DNA of 64,000 nt, taken from positions 2,914,001-2,978,000 of the forward strand of contig AP025179.1 of assembly GCA_021654635.1 (NCBI GenBank), written 5' to 3'. The notes below the pieces were generated by a model, which saw only the letters and a list, made by a program, of their open reading frames with translations, ran no database searches and was not told where the DNA came from. Both the position numbers and the translations under genes were made by a program. Shown one piece after another: positions 35,144 through 44,471 of this stretch (positions are counted from its first letter, which is position 1; each line of letters begins with the position of its first letter). The stretch comes from Mycobacterium kiyosense (GTDB taxonomy: Bacteria > Actinomycetota > Actinomycetes > Mycobacteriales > Mycobacteriaceae).

Positions 35144-37432
35144 TCAGTCCTGCTTGAGGATCAACCTGCGCAGTGCTTCGCGGTCAGGATTCAGCAGCTC
35201 CGCGATGCGGGGCTTGTTGACCTCGGCGACGATGATCTCGCCGACCTCTTGGTAAACCTCGCTGAAGATGCCGTGCGACTTCATCTTCTCGGTCTGATAC
35301 TGGTTGTCCTCGGTCGGCGTCACGTAGTACACCGCGTCGGCCTTGAACCGGTGCACCAACCACAGGTGGATCAGCGTCATCAGCCGCTTCTGCCGCAGCT
35401 TCTCGGCGAAGGTGTTCTGGTCGCGGACTTGCAGAATGCTGCGGCCGTGTCGATCCTTGATAGGGTCGACGACCACGTTGGCCAACTGCTCCTCACCCTC
35501 GCCGTAGATGCCGAGTTCGAGCACGTCGCTGCCGGCGCGGCGGGGGCCCAAAGTGACACGGAGCTTCTCGCCCAACTGGTAATGGTCGCTCCACAGCGCC
35601 AGCCACTCCTCGAGCAGCTTCTTGGGCACCTCGGTCTGCACCAGATGCTGATGCTGCGTGGATCCCTTGCCCATCGACTTGGTGGTGGCGGTACGGCCCG
35701 ACGAAGCGGCCAGCGCCGCGTCGCTGCGCGGTCCGCCGACCAGAGTCTGCGGGGTTCGGTACGGCGACTCGACCAGGCGCATTTTGCGCTGCAGCCGGGC
35801 CAGCGCCAGCATGCCGTCCTGCCTGAGGTTGGTGGCGAACTCCTCGGCGGCGACGCCGTCGATCTGGTGTCCGCCATAGGTGATGAAGTTGAAGACGAAG
35901 CCCATCTTGCCGAGCTCAGCCGGGAACTGCTTCATCTGCTCGTCGCTCATACCGGTGGTGTCCCAGTTGAACGACGGCGAGAGGTTGTAGGCCAGCATCT
36001 GGTCGGGGAACTTGGCGTGGATCGCGTCGGCGAACTGCTTGGCGTCGGCCAGATCCGCGGTCTTGGTCTCCATCCAGAGGATATCGGCGAACGGCGCCGC
36101 GGCCAGCGACTTGGCGATCGCATAGGGGATGCCACCGCGGATCTGATAGTAGCCCTCCGGCGTCTTGGTCAGTTCGCAATCCCAATTGGCGTCGGCACCA
36201 AGCTCTTTGGCCTTGGCCCGGGCCGAGTACAGCGATGCCGTAGCGGCGAACTCGCTCCACTCGTCGGGGCTCATGGAGCTCGGCTCACCTTCGCTCTCGC
36301 CGAACTGCAGCACTTCGGCCACGGCCTCGCCGTAGGTCATCACCCCGGCGTCCTCCTCCCAGGCCGCCACGAACTTCGACTCGACCTCGTCGAACAGATC
36401 GTCGACCGACTGCGCGCCCGCCGATTTCCACGTGTTGACCGCCTCGGAGATCAGGGCGTGAATACCGTTGCGATCCAGCCACGCGTCGGCCGCCGCGTAC
36501 TCGCCGGCGCTGAGCGCATAGAGCAGGTGGCCGTTGATGTCCTCCAGGCCCAGGTCGTAGAAGCGCCGGACCATGGCCAGGAAGCACGCCTTGTAGGACG
36601 GGATGTTGAGGTTGGTGGCGCCGAGCAGGAACGGCTGGTCGCGTTCGTCGCCGCGGCTGTCGATCAGGTTCGCCGCTTCGGCATCGGTGCGGGCCACGAT
36701 GATGCCGGGCACGTTCATGATGTCGAGCTGGAAGCGGGCGGCGTTGAGCCGCTTGATCTGCTCATCGGACGGCACCAGAACCTTGCCGCCCTGGTGGCCA
36801 CATTTCTTGGTTCCCGGGCGCTGGTCCTCGATGTGGTATCCGGGCACACCGACCTCGACGAAGCGCCGAATCAGGTTGCGCACGTGCGGGTCTCCGCCGT
36901 GACCGGTGTCGGCGTCGGCGATGATGAACGGCCGGAAGTCGTACTTGGTGGCTGTGGCGCGCTGCTTCTCGTTCATCTGCAGCCGCAGATATTCCTGGTT
37001 GCGGTCCGCGGTGAGCAGAGCGCGCACCAGTACAGCGGCGTCGTCGGGCACCTGGCTGAGCGGATAGCTGGCAAGGTCGGGCCCGGGATCTTCGGTGACG
37101 GACCCCTTGGCCGAGGTGGCCCAACCGCCCAGGTAGATCGCCTCGATGCCCATACGCTTCATGCTCACGGCCTGCCCCGGCGAGTAGGGGCCAAAGGTGG
37201 TGATGCTCTTCTTCTGGGCGAAGAGTTCACGCAGGCGCGGGTAGAAGGCCGCCGCCGCCTCACGGGCCACGGTGTAGTCGACGGGAATGGTCCCGCGCTG
37301 CTCTACGACCTGCCGCGCCGTGTACAGGCGCGTGATTCCCTCGAATCGCGAGCTCGCAAAGTACCGCTCGGTGGCGGCGACCTCTTGCTCGAACGGTGAT
37401 TGGACGGCATTGTCCGTTTCGGCGATCGCCAT
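35144..37432 (-). CDS. aceA: isocitrate lyase, long form (ICL2/AceA), intact
   Basis: 762 residues, the size of mycobacterial ICL2; the short ICL1 is about 428. The catalytic loop [20 protein letters not shown] carries the active-site Cys. [30 protein letters not shown] and [20 protein letters not shown] form the metal- and substrate-binding regions, and [18 protein letters not shown] is another signature. The C-terminal third is the ICL2-specific domain. Cleaves isocitrate to succinate and glyoxylate and, in mycobacteria, also 2-methylisocitrate. In M. tuberculosis H37Rv this gene is split (aceAa/aceAb, Rv1915/Rv1916); here it is a single frame. Confidence 0.96.
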   Translation of the reverse strand: MAIAETDNAVQSPFEQEVAATERYFASSRFEGITRLYTARQVVEQRGTIPVDYTVAREAAAAFYPRLRELFAQKKSITTFGPYSPGQAVSMKRMGIEAIYLGGWATSAKGSVTEDPGPDLASYPLSQVPDDAAVLVRALLTADRNQEYLRLQMNEKQRATATKYDFRPFIIADADTGHGGDPHVRNLIRRFVEVGVPGYHIEDQRPGTKKCGHQGGKVLVPSDEQIKRLNAARFQLDIMNVPGIIVARTDAEAANLIDSRGDERDQPFLLGATNLNIPSYKACFLAMVRRFYDLGLEDINGHLLYALSAGEYAAADAWLDRNGIHALISEAVNTWKSAGAQSVDDLFDEVESKFVAAWEEDAGVMTYGEAVAEVLQFGESEGEPSSMSPDEWSEFAATASLYSARAKAKELGADANWDCELTKTPEGYYQIRGGIPYAIAKSLAAAPFADILWMETKTADLADAKQFADAIHAKFPDQMLAYNLSPSFNWDTTGMSDEQMKQFPAELGKMGFVFNFITYGGHQIDGVAAEEFATNLRQDGMLALARLQRKMRLVESPYRTPQTLVGGPRSDAALAASSGRTATTKSMGKGSTQHQHLVQTEVPKKLLEEWLALWSDHYQLGEKLRVTLGPRRAGSDVLELGIYGEGEEQLANVVVDPIKDRHGRSILQVRDQNTFAEKLRQKRLMTLIHLWLVHRFKADAVYYVTPTEDNQYQTEKMKSHGIFSEVYQEVGEIIVAEVNKPRIAELLNPDREALRRLILKQD

Positions 37433-37636
37433 GGCTTTTCGCTCCTCCTCAGCCCCGATTCCCCTGACGCCAGTGAGTGTATGCCCCCGGATAGTGAGCT
37501 AGATCACCGGATGAGGCCACCTGCCACCGACCGACCTCGCCGCCACGATCCAGGCCGCCACGATTCAGTAACCGGAGCTAACGGTCTGGGGTTAGACCTC
37601 TCGTCGCAGCCTGTACGAAGGCCCGCTAAGTTCGGC

Positions 37637-38353
37637 TCAGCGCGACAGGTCCGCAGCGGCAGCCCGCAACCAATCCTGTTGGCGGCGAATGAACGCCGCG
37701 TCGACCACACTGCCGTGCCCCGGCACGTAGACGGCGTCGGGTCCCCCGATGGCCAGCAGCCGGTCGAGCGTTTCCGGCCACGCCGCCAGGTCGGAATCGG
37801 CGTCCAGTGCCGGGTCCCCGGATTCCTCGACGAGGTCGCCGGTGAAGACCACCGCGTTTTCGCCGTCGCGGGCGGGCACCAGCACCACCAGATCCGAGCG
37901 AGTGTGACCCGCCCCGAGGTAGGCGATGCTGATCGCGCGATCCCCGAGATCCACGGCGCTGTGCCGGATTCCGTACCGCGGCGCTCGCAATGCCAGGATG
38001 GCGCGGTCGATTTGCGTCACATCGGCGCCGTGGTCCACCGCGTCGGCACGCAACTGGGCGGTGCCCGTCGACAAATAGCGGATAACGCCTGGCGCGCAGT
38101 GTATTTCGGCGTCGGCGAACACCGGTGAGCCCAGGACGTGATCGAAATGGTGGTGCGTGAGCACGACATCGGTCACCGGCTGCCCGCCGAGCTCGCCGAT
38201 GTCGGCATTGACCATCGTGGCCTCGTCGAGCGTGCTGCCGGTGTCGACGAGCAGGCTGCCGGTGTGCCCTCGCACCAAACCGACGGTGACGTCGCAGAAC
38301 GGGAGCCGGCAGCGCTGGACCGTGCCGCTCAGTGCTTCCCACTCGTAGTGCAT
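37637..38353 (-). CDS. metallo-beta-lactamase-fold hydrolase
   Basis: 238 residues. The zinc-binding motif HHHFDH (HxHxDH) is at about residues 66-71, preceded by LVDTGST. The second His is in GAGHTRSDL, the Asp in VVFTGDLVEE and the last His in VPGHGSVV, so the metal site is complete. Cytoplasmic: no signal peptide. Substrate unknown; quinolone-hydrolase-like and glyoxalase II-like enzymes share the fold. It lies 3 bp downstream of the PucR-type regulator gene in an operon, and by position corresponds to Rv1913. Confidence 0.9.
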   Translation of the reverse strand: MHYEWEALSGTVQRCRLPFCDVTVGLVRGHTGSLLVDTGSTLDEATMVNADIGELGGQPVTDVVLTHHHFDHVLGSPVFADAEIHCAPGVIRYLSTGTAQLRADAVDHGADVTQIDRAILALRAPRYGIRHSAVDLGDRAISIAYLGAGHTRSDLVVLVPARDGENAVVFTGDLVEESGDPALDADSDLAAWPETLDRLLAIGGPDAVYVPGHGSVVDAAFIRRQQDWLRAAAADLSR

Positions 38354-38356
38354 GAG

Positions 38357-39658
38357 TCAGGCCGGGCGCAGCGCAGCTGAGCCGTACCAATGGCAGGTGA
38401 ACAGCGCCATCTCCACGTCGCGCCGGTCGTCGATCGGGCGACCGCGCCGCGCCACGGCCTGTTCCACGCGGCTTTTGAGCGCGGCGAAGGTGAGAGCGAG
38501 TTCGCCGGCCGCGGTCTCGTGCACCGAGCCGCTGTGCAGGAAGACGCGCAGTGTCTCGCGCAGCTCCGCGTCGTCGGCGGTGTCGGAGGCCAGCTCTCCC
38601 AGGACGTCTGCCACCCAGCCGCGGATCTCGTCGACGCCGGTACCCAGCAGCGCCGTGGCCACCATGTCGGGGTCGGTGGCCGCGGCGATCTTCGGACCCG
38701 GAAGCGTTGGCGCAGTGGGGCTTTCCCCACCTCGCGCCAGCACCGCCGCCCGCACCCGCTGGGCCTGACGGTGTGAGCGGCGGAACCCTTCGACCCCGGT
38801 CCCTACCGCGCCCAGCGCCAGGTTAGGTGATTCGGGCCGGGGCCGAGCGAACGCGCGGATGTCGGCGACGATGCGACTTGGTGCGGAACCGAACGGTAGC
38901 CAGATCCAGGCGCTGTTGCGGTCGGCGGCCGCGAAAAGGGGGTCGGAGGAGGTGTCCAGCGCCGCGGCCAGGCCTGCAATGAACCGTTGGATCCGGGACG
39001 GCTCGTCCCCCGCCGCCGCCGTGTCCGGGTACCACGCGATGAGCGCAAGATGTTGCCGCCCGAGCGGGTAACCGATTGTGGCAGAGGTGGTTTGGACGTC
39101 GACGTCGGTCCCGTCGGTCAGCACGTCCCGCACCCTCATGGCGCGGATGCTGTTCTGGTTCTGCAGCCAGTGCCGACGTTCATCCTCGAGTTCGGAGACC
39201 ACGAGCGCAGACACGCGGTCGATGTATTCGAAGACCACCGTGGTGATCACCTCGATCACCGCCACCCTGACGCTTGCGTCGATATTCAGGGCACGCAGTT
39301 CGGCGAACACCAACTCGGTCACGTGCCGCTGGCCGAGTCGATAGCCCCGCACCAGCGCCGTGGACGGCAGACCGTGCTGTGCCGCGCGCCGGGCGTAGTC
39401 CAGCGCCGCCGCAGGCGCAGACAGTTCGTCCACCGGTGTGTCGCGCAGCAGCGCGTCGACGATCATCTGCAGGTTCGCCTGGACGCCCGCGGCCAGCATC
39501 TCACTCATCCGCGCATCGCGGCCCAACTCGGGGACCTGGTTCTCGATTGCGGTCCGGATCGTCACGCTGATCTGCTGGATCTGCTTTTCCAGCCGGGTCG
39601 CGATCACTGCGACGCAGTCGCGGACCTCGACGTCGTCGGGACCGGGCACATCAGTCAC
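38357..39658 (-). CDS. PucR/CdaR-type transcriptional regulator
   Basis: 433 residues. The N-terminal half is helical (ENQVPELGRDARMSEMLAAG, LDYARRAAQHGLPSTALVRG), as in the regulator family found throughout mycobacteria with a RsbRD-like N-domain. The middle carries a GGDEF-like CdaR segment (WIWLPFGSAPSRIVADIRAF). The C-terminus has the PucR HTH-30 domain (LRETLRVFLHSGSVHETAAG, then ALKSRVEQAVARRGRPI). Operon with the downstream hydrolase; probably regulates it. Effector not identifiable. Confidence 0.87.
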   Translation of the reverse strand: MTDVPGPDDVEVRDCVAVIATRLEKQIQQISVTIRTAIENQVPELGRDARMSEMLAAGVQANLQMIVDALLRDTPVDELSAPAAALDYARRAAQHGLPSTALVRGYRLGQRHVTELVFAELRALNIDASVRVAVIEVITTVVFEYIDRVSALVVSELEDERRHWLQNQNSIRAMRVRDVLTDGTDVDVQTTSATIGYPLGRQHLALIAWYPDTAAAGDEPSRIQRFIAGLAAALDTSSDPLFAAADRNSAWIWLPFGSAPSRIVADIRAFARPRPESPNLALGAVGTGVEGFRRSHRQAQRVRAAVLARGGESPTAPTLPGPKIAAATDPDMVATALLGTGVDEIRGWVADVLGELASDTADDAELRETLRVFLHSGSVHETAAGELALTFAALKSRVEQAVARRGRPIDDRRDVEMALFTCHWYGSAALRPA

Positions 39659-39734
39659 ACACCGAACGTTAATCCCGGGCGTCAGCGATGGGTACTGGAC
39701 CTCGGCGGCTGCTGTCGAACCGGTGCCACGGCGC

Positions 39735-39972
39735 GAGCTTCAACCTGATGGACCAGCTCTCCGAATCCAAGACGGCGATCGGCTTGAACATGCTGAAGCT
39801 GTGGGACGACCGCGGCACGCTGGAACCCTGGATCACCCCGCTGCGTCAAGCGCTCGACGACGGTATCGTCGCGCCGATCGTGCATGCGGCGGTGCCGTTT
39901 TCCCAAGCGCCCGAAGCGCATCGGATTCTCGCGGCCCGGGAGAACATCGGAAAGGTCGTGTTGGTGCCCTAG
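39735..39972 (+). pseudogene. fadB5: fadB5-like quinone oxidoreductase, C-terminal remnant
   Basis: About 78 residues resembling the last quarter of a zinc-type MDR oxidoreductase: SESKTAIGLNMLKLWDDRG, PLRQALDDGIVAPIVHAAVP, then FSQAPEAHRILAARENIGKV and the usual ending VLVP. The N-terminal GroES and Rossmann parts are absent; the upstream DNA is the 5' end of the regulator gene. Position matches fadB5 (Rv1912c), so this is most likely what remains of it after a deletion or replacement. Left limit approximate. Confidence 0.7.
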
Positions 39973-40003
39973 TGCGGGCAAGGTGAGGGATCTCGCCGAA
40001 CGC

Positions 40004-41449
40004 TCAGCGATGTTCGGTGATCAGCGTGGCGATCCTGCCGCGATCCACCTTGCCTGTCGCGCTGTAGGGGATGTCGTCGACGATGGCCAGCCGCTCGGGC
40101 AGCTTGAAATAAGCGATGGACTCCCGGCAGTGCGACCGTAATTCGTCCAGTGTCACCGGCATTCGAGTCACGACCGCCGCCCCCACCCGCTGACCCAGTT
40201 CCTCGTCGGGTATCCCGGCCACCGCGACGTCGCGGACCGCCGGATGGGACCGCAGCGCCTCCTCCACCTCGATCGGCCCGAACTTCTCGCCGCCGCGGTT
40301 GATCGTGTCGCGCAGCCTGCCGCACGGATAGAGGTAACCGTCGGGGTCCTGTCGGCCGAGGTCACCGGTGCGCAACCAGCCGCCCGCGGTGTTGAGCGGG
40401 CTGTTGACCCACAGCTCGCCGACTTCGCCCGTCTCGACGTCGGCGCCGGTGGTGGGGTCGACCACGCGCACCTCGACCCCGGGCAGCGGCCGGCCCACCG
40501 AACCGGCGCGGGCCGGATCGTGGTGGTCCTCGGGCAACAGCTGCGCGTAGGTGCCCAGGGTTTCGGTCTGACCGAACACGTTGGTGAAACCCACGTGCGG
40601 CAGCGCGGCGACTGCCTTGCGCATCAACGTGATTGGTGCGGCGGCCGCCCCGTAGGTGATGGCGGCCAGTGAGGAGAGATCGGTGGCGGCGAAGTCGGGG
40701 TGCTCCAGGATTCGGTGCAGCATTGTCGGCACCAGGAACATGCCGGTCACCCGGTGTTCGGCGACCAGCCGTAACCATTCGCCGGCGTCGAACCGGCGCT
40801 GCACCACCAGGGTGTTGCCCGAGTACAGGCTGGCCAGCAACCCCAGGGCACCGCCCACGTGAAAGTAGGGGACGCACATCATCACCGCGGCGGGCGGCGT
40901 GTCCGGCGAGAACGGCTGCGATGTTCTGACCAGCCGCGCGGCGAGTTGGCGGCCGCCGATCGCGACCGTCTTGGGCAGCCCGGTGGTGCCGCTGGTGAAC
41001 AGGACCATCGCGGGCTGGTCATCGAGACGGTCGGTGAGAAGCGGGATTTCGGGATGCAGCTCGCCGAGCAACTCGACATCGGTGAGCACGGTGGGCACCG
41101 TCGCTTCGCGCACCCGCTCCGCGTAGGCCTGCCCCGCCACCGCCGTGTCGGCGCATCCGGCGTTGGCGAGCAGGGCTTGCAGCTCGTGCGGGGTGAGGGC
41201 GGGATTCATCAGCGTGGCGGTGGCGCCGAGACGGGCCGCACCCAGCAGCGCGGCAATCGACAGCGGGCTGGCGGTGTCGATGACGGCGACCCGGTCACCG
41301 GCCACCACGCCGTGCGCGGCCAGGCCGGCGGCGCAAGCGCGGACGGCCTCGCCGAGCTCCCCGTAGCCGACGCGACGTTCGTCGATGATCAGGGCGGTCC
41401 GCTGCGGATCGCGTGCGGCGGCGTCGTCGATGAGCGTGCCGAGGTTCAT
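40004..41449 (-). CDS. acyl-CoA synthetase / AMP-dependent ligase (FadD type)
   Basis: 481 residues. Adenylate-forming motifs in order: MVLFTSGTTGLPKTVAIGGR (P-loop), ITYGAAAAPI, FTNVFGQTETLGTYAQL, GGWLRTGDLGRQDPDGYLYP, GRLRDTINRGGEKFGPIEVE and the catalytic Lys in YSATGKVDRGRI. It lacks the FAAL insertion pattern, so it likely makes acyl-CoA. Shorter than most FadDs, near the size of benzoate or malonyl-CoA ligases. Together with the next gene it forms an operon (6-bp gap). It sits where furA-katG lie in M. tuberculosis. Confidence 0.9.
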   Translation of the reverse strand: MNLGTLIDDAAARDPQRTALIIDERRVGYGELGEAVRACAAGLAAHGVVAGDRVAVIDTASPLSIAALLGAARLGATATLMNPALTPHELQALLANAGCADTAVAGQAYAERVREATVPTVLTDVELLGELHPEIPLLTDRLDDQPAMVLFTSGTTGLPKTVAIGGRQLAARLVRTSQPFSPDTPPAAVMMCVPYFHVGGALGLLASLYSGNTLVVQRRFDAGEWLRLVAEHRVTGMFLVPTMLHRILEHPDFAATDLSSLAAITYGAAAAPITLMRKAVAALPHVGFTNVFGQTETLGTYAQLLPEDHHDPARAGSVGRPLPGVEVRVVDPTTGADVETGEVGELWVNSPLNTAGGWLRTGDLGRQDPDGYLYPCGRLRDTINRGGEKFGPIEVEEALRSHPAVRDVAVAGIPDEELGQRVGAAVVTRMPVTLDELRSHCRESIAYFKLPERLAIVDDIPYSATGKVDRGRIATLITEHR

Positions 41450-41455
41450 GATCGT

Positions 41456-42160
41456 CTAGTAAAGCGGTGACCAGGTCGACGTCCGCAGCAGCCTGCTGGT
41501 CCATTGATCGCGCAGGTCCAACGCGTCGTGCAGCCAGGTACCTGGGGTGCGGTATTCGGCCGGGACGTGGGTGCGCAGCAGGTCGAGCAACGCTTCGGGC
41601 CGGCTGATCCGCTGCATCAGGATCACCTCCCGGCGCAGGTGGCTGCCGAGGGCGGGCTGGAACGAGGCGTGCATGGTCAGCATGGACGACGGCTGCTCGA
41701 GAGTGCGCGCGTACACCTCGCCGCACCGGACGATGTATTCCTCGAACTTGTCCTCGTAGGGCCACATGGTGTCTTCCATGTAGAGGCTGACGTCGTGTTC
41801 GCGCCCGTCGACGGGGATTTCGTCGAAGGACACGTCTTGCATCGGCGACCAGGCGAGCGGCACCATCAACTTGGCGTCCACGGTGTGGCGCAGTTCGTCG
41901 GTGTGATGCATCCAGTCGCGCAGATCGCCGTGCTGGACGCGTTTGGTCAGCCGCTCCCAGGCGGCTCCGTCGCGAACCGCGGTCACGGTGATGACGGTGT
42001 AGGCCGGGCCGCTGCCCTGCGCCTGATTGGTGTACCAGAGCAACCGGGCTTCGTCGCCGGCCGCCAGCGTGGGCATCCAGCCCTCCCGGAACGCGGCTTC
42101 GAACTCGTCCTCGGACCGCCCGCGCACCGTATGAACCTCGTGCATGAACAGCAACGCCAC
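41456..42160 (-). CDS. NIPSNAP-like conserved protein, unknown role
   Basis: 234 residues. Two related halves of a dimeric ferredoxin-like fold: LLFMHEVHTVRGRSEDEFEA with RLLWYTNQAQGSGPAYTVIT, and DVSLYMEDTMWPYEDKFEEY with MLTMHASFQPALGSHLRREV. This duplicated pattern resembles NIPSNAP-type and antibiotic-monooxygenase-like proteins. First gene of the operon with the FadD; may act on the same substrate. I would not assign an activity. Confidence 0.75.
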   Translation of the reverse strand: MALLFMHEVHTVRGRSEDEFEAAFREGWMPTLAAGDEARLLWYTNQAQGSGPAYTVITVTAVRDGAAWERLTKRVQHGDLRDWMHHTDELRHTVDAKLMVPLAWSPMQDVSFDEIPVDGREHDVSLYMEDTMWPYEDKFEEYIVRCGEVYARTLEQPSSMLTMHASFQPALGSHLRREVILMQRISRPEALLDLLRTHVPAEYRTPGTWLHDALDLRDQWTSRLLRTSTWSPLY

Positions 42161-42574
42161 AACCTCCCACGGCGCGGCAGCCCGAACGCCTTATCTGCAA
42201 GTTTGTCTGGGACGTTAACCGGAGGGCTCCTAACTGTCCAAACCGCGGTCTGCGCCATCGGCTATCCGGCTGTCCACTCCCGCCACCCTGGGTCGGTGGC
42301 CTTCCCGCCGGAGGACCCGTGAATGGGTAAACGTGACCACCGGGCACGTTTTGTCGCAAATGCAGAGATCCGGCAGCCGAAATGCGATTCTGGAATGGTG
42401 CTACGGTAAGAAAGTTTTAGACCCAGTAAAATTCTAGCCATTTTACATTTTGGTTCTAGAACCACTTTCAGTGGAATAGTCGTCGACAATTTGTTATTTT
42501 CGCTGCGAGCTGCCGGCCGTCCGACATAGCGGCGAATAGGCGCAATTCAAATCAAAGAACGGCGAGGAATCGGC
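42161..42574. other. 414-bp divergent intergenic region, A+T-rich centre
   Basis: No gene seen. The stretch 42405-42500 is clearly richer in A+T than the surroundings and holds two adjoining dyads (42452-42474), suggesting a regulated divergent promoter for the NIPSNAP-like/FadD operon and the GNAT-like gene. Confidence 0.5.
42452..42474. promoter_or_regulatory. two adjacent palindromes, possible operator
   Basis: GGTTCTAGAACC (perfect 12-bp palindrome, 42452-42463) overlaps by two bases CCACT-TTC-AGTGG (42462-42474). About 100 bp upstream of the GNAT-like gene. Confidence 0.45.
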
Positions 42575-43366
42575 ATGGCGACAATATCCTCCTTTCGCTC
42601 CAGGCCACGTCAGCGCGGAGGCCTTCCGCGAGCATCGGCGCCACGAATCACCGGTCACGAATTCTTCGAGTCGGATTCGCTGCCCGCAGCGCGGCTCTCC
42701 GAGATATTCGATTCCATTTATGAGGTCTACCGCGCCACGATGTACGGCCACACCCGCGAACAATTCGAACAGCACCTGCTGGCCGACGGCAACCTGCATC
42801 TCGCGCTCTACTACGGCTCCGGCGGCGAGATCGCCGGGTTCGCGTTCGTCGGAATTCAGTGCGTCGAACACGACGGCAAAACCGTCGCGGCGTTTTCCGG
42901 GGGCGGATTCTTTCGGCCGGGCTACCGGGACTGTGGCGTGCCTACCATGCGCTACTGCCTGCGCGAAGCGTTGCGATTCAAGCTGCGCCATCCCGGTGTG
43001 CCACTGGGCTACCTGGCCCGCACCTCGTCACCGGTCGCCTACCATCTGTTCGTCCGGACGCTGCCGCTGGTGTATCCCAGCCCCGCCCGGCCAACCCCGC
43101 CCGGTATCGACGCGTTGGTGCGCAAGTTGAGCGCAAGCCGCGGCTATAGCTTTATCGGCGACGACACGTGGATCGTGCGATCCGACGCCATCCCTCGCGA
43201 CGCCTCCCGGATGCGCCGGCTCGAGGGCCATCCCAACGTGCGTTACTACTGCGCGCTGAACCCCAACTACTCCGTCGGTGAGGCGCTGCTGGTGTGGATG
43301 CCGCTGGGTGCCGCGACCATTGCGGGAGGCATATTTCGCCAACTGCGCCTGCTGGTGCGGCGATGA
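42575..43366 (+). CDS. GNAT-like acyltransferase-fold protein, putative
   Basis: 263 residues. The middle shows a GNAT-like alternation: NLHLALYYGSGGEIAGFAFV, FSGGGFFRPGYRDCGVPTMR, YCLREALRFKLRHPGVPLGY, then SSPVAYHLFVRTLPLVYPSP. The usual R/Q-x-x-G-x-G/A acetyl-CoA loop is not clear, so the assignment is tentative. The C-terminus has a hydrophobic segment (EALLVWMPLGAATIAGGIF) that may anchor it to the membrane. Its stop overlaps the start of the next gene (ATGA), so the two are translationally coupled. Confidence 0.65.
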   Translation: MATISSFRSRPRQRGGLPRASAPRITGHEFFESDSLPAARLSEIFDSIYEVYRATMYGHTREQFEQHLLADGNLHLALYYGSGGEIAGFAFVGIQCVEHDGKTVAAFSGGGFFRPGYRDCGVPTMRYCLREALRFKLRHPGVPLGYLARTSSPVAYHLFVRTLPLVYPSPARPTPPGIDALVRKLSASRGYSFIGDDTWIVRSDAIPRDASRMRRLEGHPNVRYYCALNPNYSVGEALLVWMPLGAATIAGGIFRQLRLLVRR

Positions 43367-43767
43367 GCGTCGGCCGCGCGACCCTGGGCGGGCGGCCGCT
43401 GCTGGTGGCCATGGTTGCCGGGGCGTCGTATGGGAGCTGGGCGGCCGTGGTCAATCACGGCGCCGGGCTTGCGGCGGCACTGCGGGCTGCCGCGACGCAG
43501 ATGTCGATGAGCGTGGTCGCGTCGTTCGCGCTGCAGCTGCTGCTCACCCGGCTGTTCTTCTGGGCGCGCACACCCGGTCGAGGTTTCTGGTTGTCCTCCA
43601 TGGGCACGTCGACGCTGGCCGCGGCGGTGCTGACGGCCGGGCACGCGGTGAACGGGACACCGCACCTCGCAGCGACGCTCGCGCCGTCGTTGGTCATTGG
43701 AACCACGTTCTGCTTCGGCTATGCGCGCGCTCTGCTGGCTCGCGAGCGGGCGACGTCAGGGAACTGA
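43363..43767 (+). CDS. small membrane protein coupled to the GNAT-like gene
   Basis: 134 residues from ATG 43363 (MSVGRATLGGRPLLVAMVAG). Three to four hydrophobic segments: LLVAMVAGASYGSWAAVVNH, MSVVASFALQLLLTRLFFW, STLAAAVLTAGHAV and LAPSLVIGTTFCFGYARALL. No recognised family. Start overlaps the previous stop by 4 bp. Probably works with the GNAT-like protein at the membrane. Confidence 0.72.
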   Translation: MSVGRATLGGRPLLVAMVAGASYGSWAAVVNHGAGLAAALRAAATQMSMSVVASFALQLLLTRLFFWARTPGRGFWLSSMGTSTLAAAVLTAGHAVNGTPHLAATLAPSLVIGTTFCFGYARALLARERATSGN

Positions 43768-43937
43768 ACGCTGTTCGGTCCGCTGCGGGCGATACTGCGG
43801 TCTGGGCGGACCATCGCGGCCGTTAGCCGCGGCCGGCGGACTTCGATGACGGACGGAGCGGGCAGCCGGTACCCGGGATGCGCGCTCAGTGGCGATCCGG
43901 GTGAGCGGGATTGCGCGGGCAGGTACCCTTTTTAGTT

Positions 43938-44450
43938 ATGGGTTCTAAGGAAAATGCGCGTACCGCTGTGCGCTTCGGCGCCGCGGCGCTGCTCGCCGCT
44001 GGTTGGGTCGCCTCGGCCGGTGTCGCCGCCGCCGATCCGGAGCCGTCACCGCCCCCCGCTCCGGCGGGACCTCCGGCGGGACCTGCGCCCGCGGGATCTC
44101 CCGCGCCGGCGGGTGCGCCCAAGACGACCATCGACCACGACGGCACCTACCTGGTCGGCAAGGACATCGTGCCGGGCGTGTACAGCACGGCGGGGCCCGT
44201 CGGCAACGGCACTTGCTACTGGAAGCGAACCGGCAACCCGGACGGCGCGCTGGTCGACAACGCAATGACCAAAAAGCCCCAGATCGTCCAGATTGAGCCC
44301 ACCGACAAGGCATTCAAGACCAGCGGTTGCCAGCCGTGGCAGCCGTCGACCGAAGCGCCACCGCAGGAAGCCTCCCCCGCACAGGTGCAGGGAACTCTCG
44401 GCATCCTCAACGGATTGCTTGGCGGCGCCGGTCCACGCCCGTCCAACTAA
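43938..44450 (+). CDS. secreted Pro-rich protein (Rv1906c-like)
   Basis: 170 residues from ATG 43938. Signal peptide to about residue 31 (VASAGVAAADPE), then a Pro/Ala-rich linker, then a conserved domain: YLVGKDIVPGVYSTAGPVGN, GTCYWKRTGNPDGALVDNAM and DKAFKTSGCQPWQP, with two Cys likely bridged. This matches my memory of Rv1906c in M. tuberculosis. No RBS is visible before the ATG; a TACCCT -10-like box ends 8 bp upstream, so it may be translated from a leaderless mRNA. Role unknown. Confidence 0.83.
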   Translation: MGSKENARTAVRFGAAALLAAGWVASAGVAAADPEPSPPPAPAGPPAGPAPAGSPAPAGAPKTTIDHDGTYLVGKDIVPGVYSTAGPVGNGTCYWKRTGNPDGALVDNAMTKKPQIVQIEPTDKAFKTSGCQPWQPSTEAPPQEASPAQVQGTLGILNGLLGGAGPRPSN

Positions 44451-44471
44451 TCGCGGGCACTTCGGGGAAAG

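Noticed and set aside
35249..37399. 716-codon open frame on the plus strand opposite aceA
   Set aside because: Antisense to a clear isocitrate lyase; long antisense frames are expected in high-GC DNA, and its translation resembles no family.
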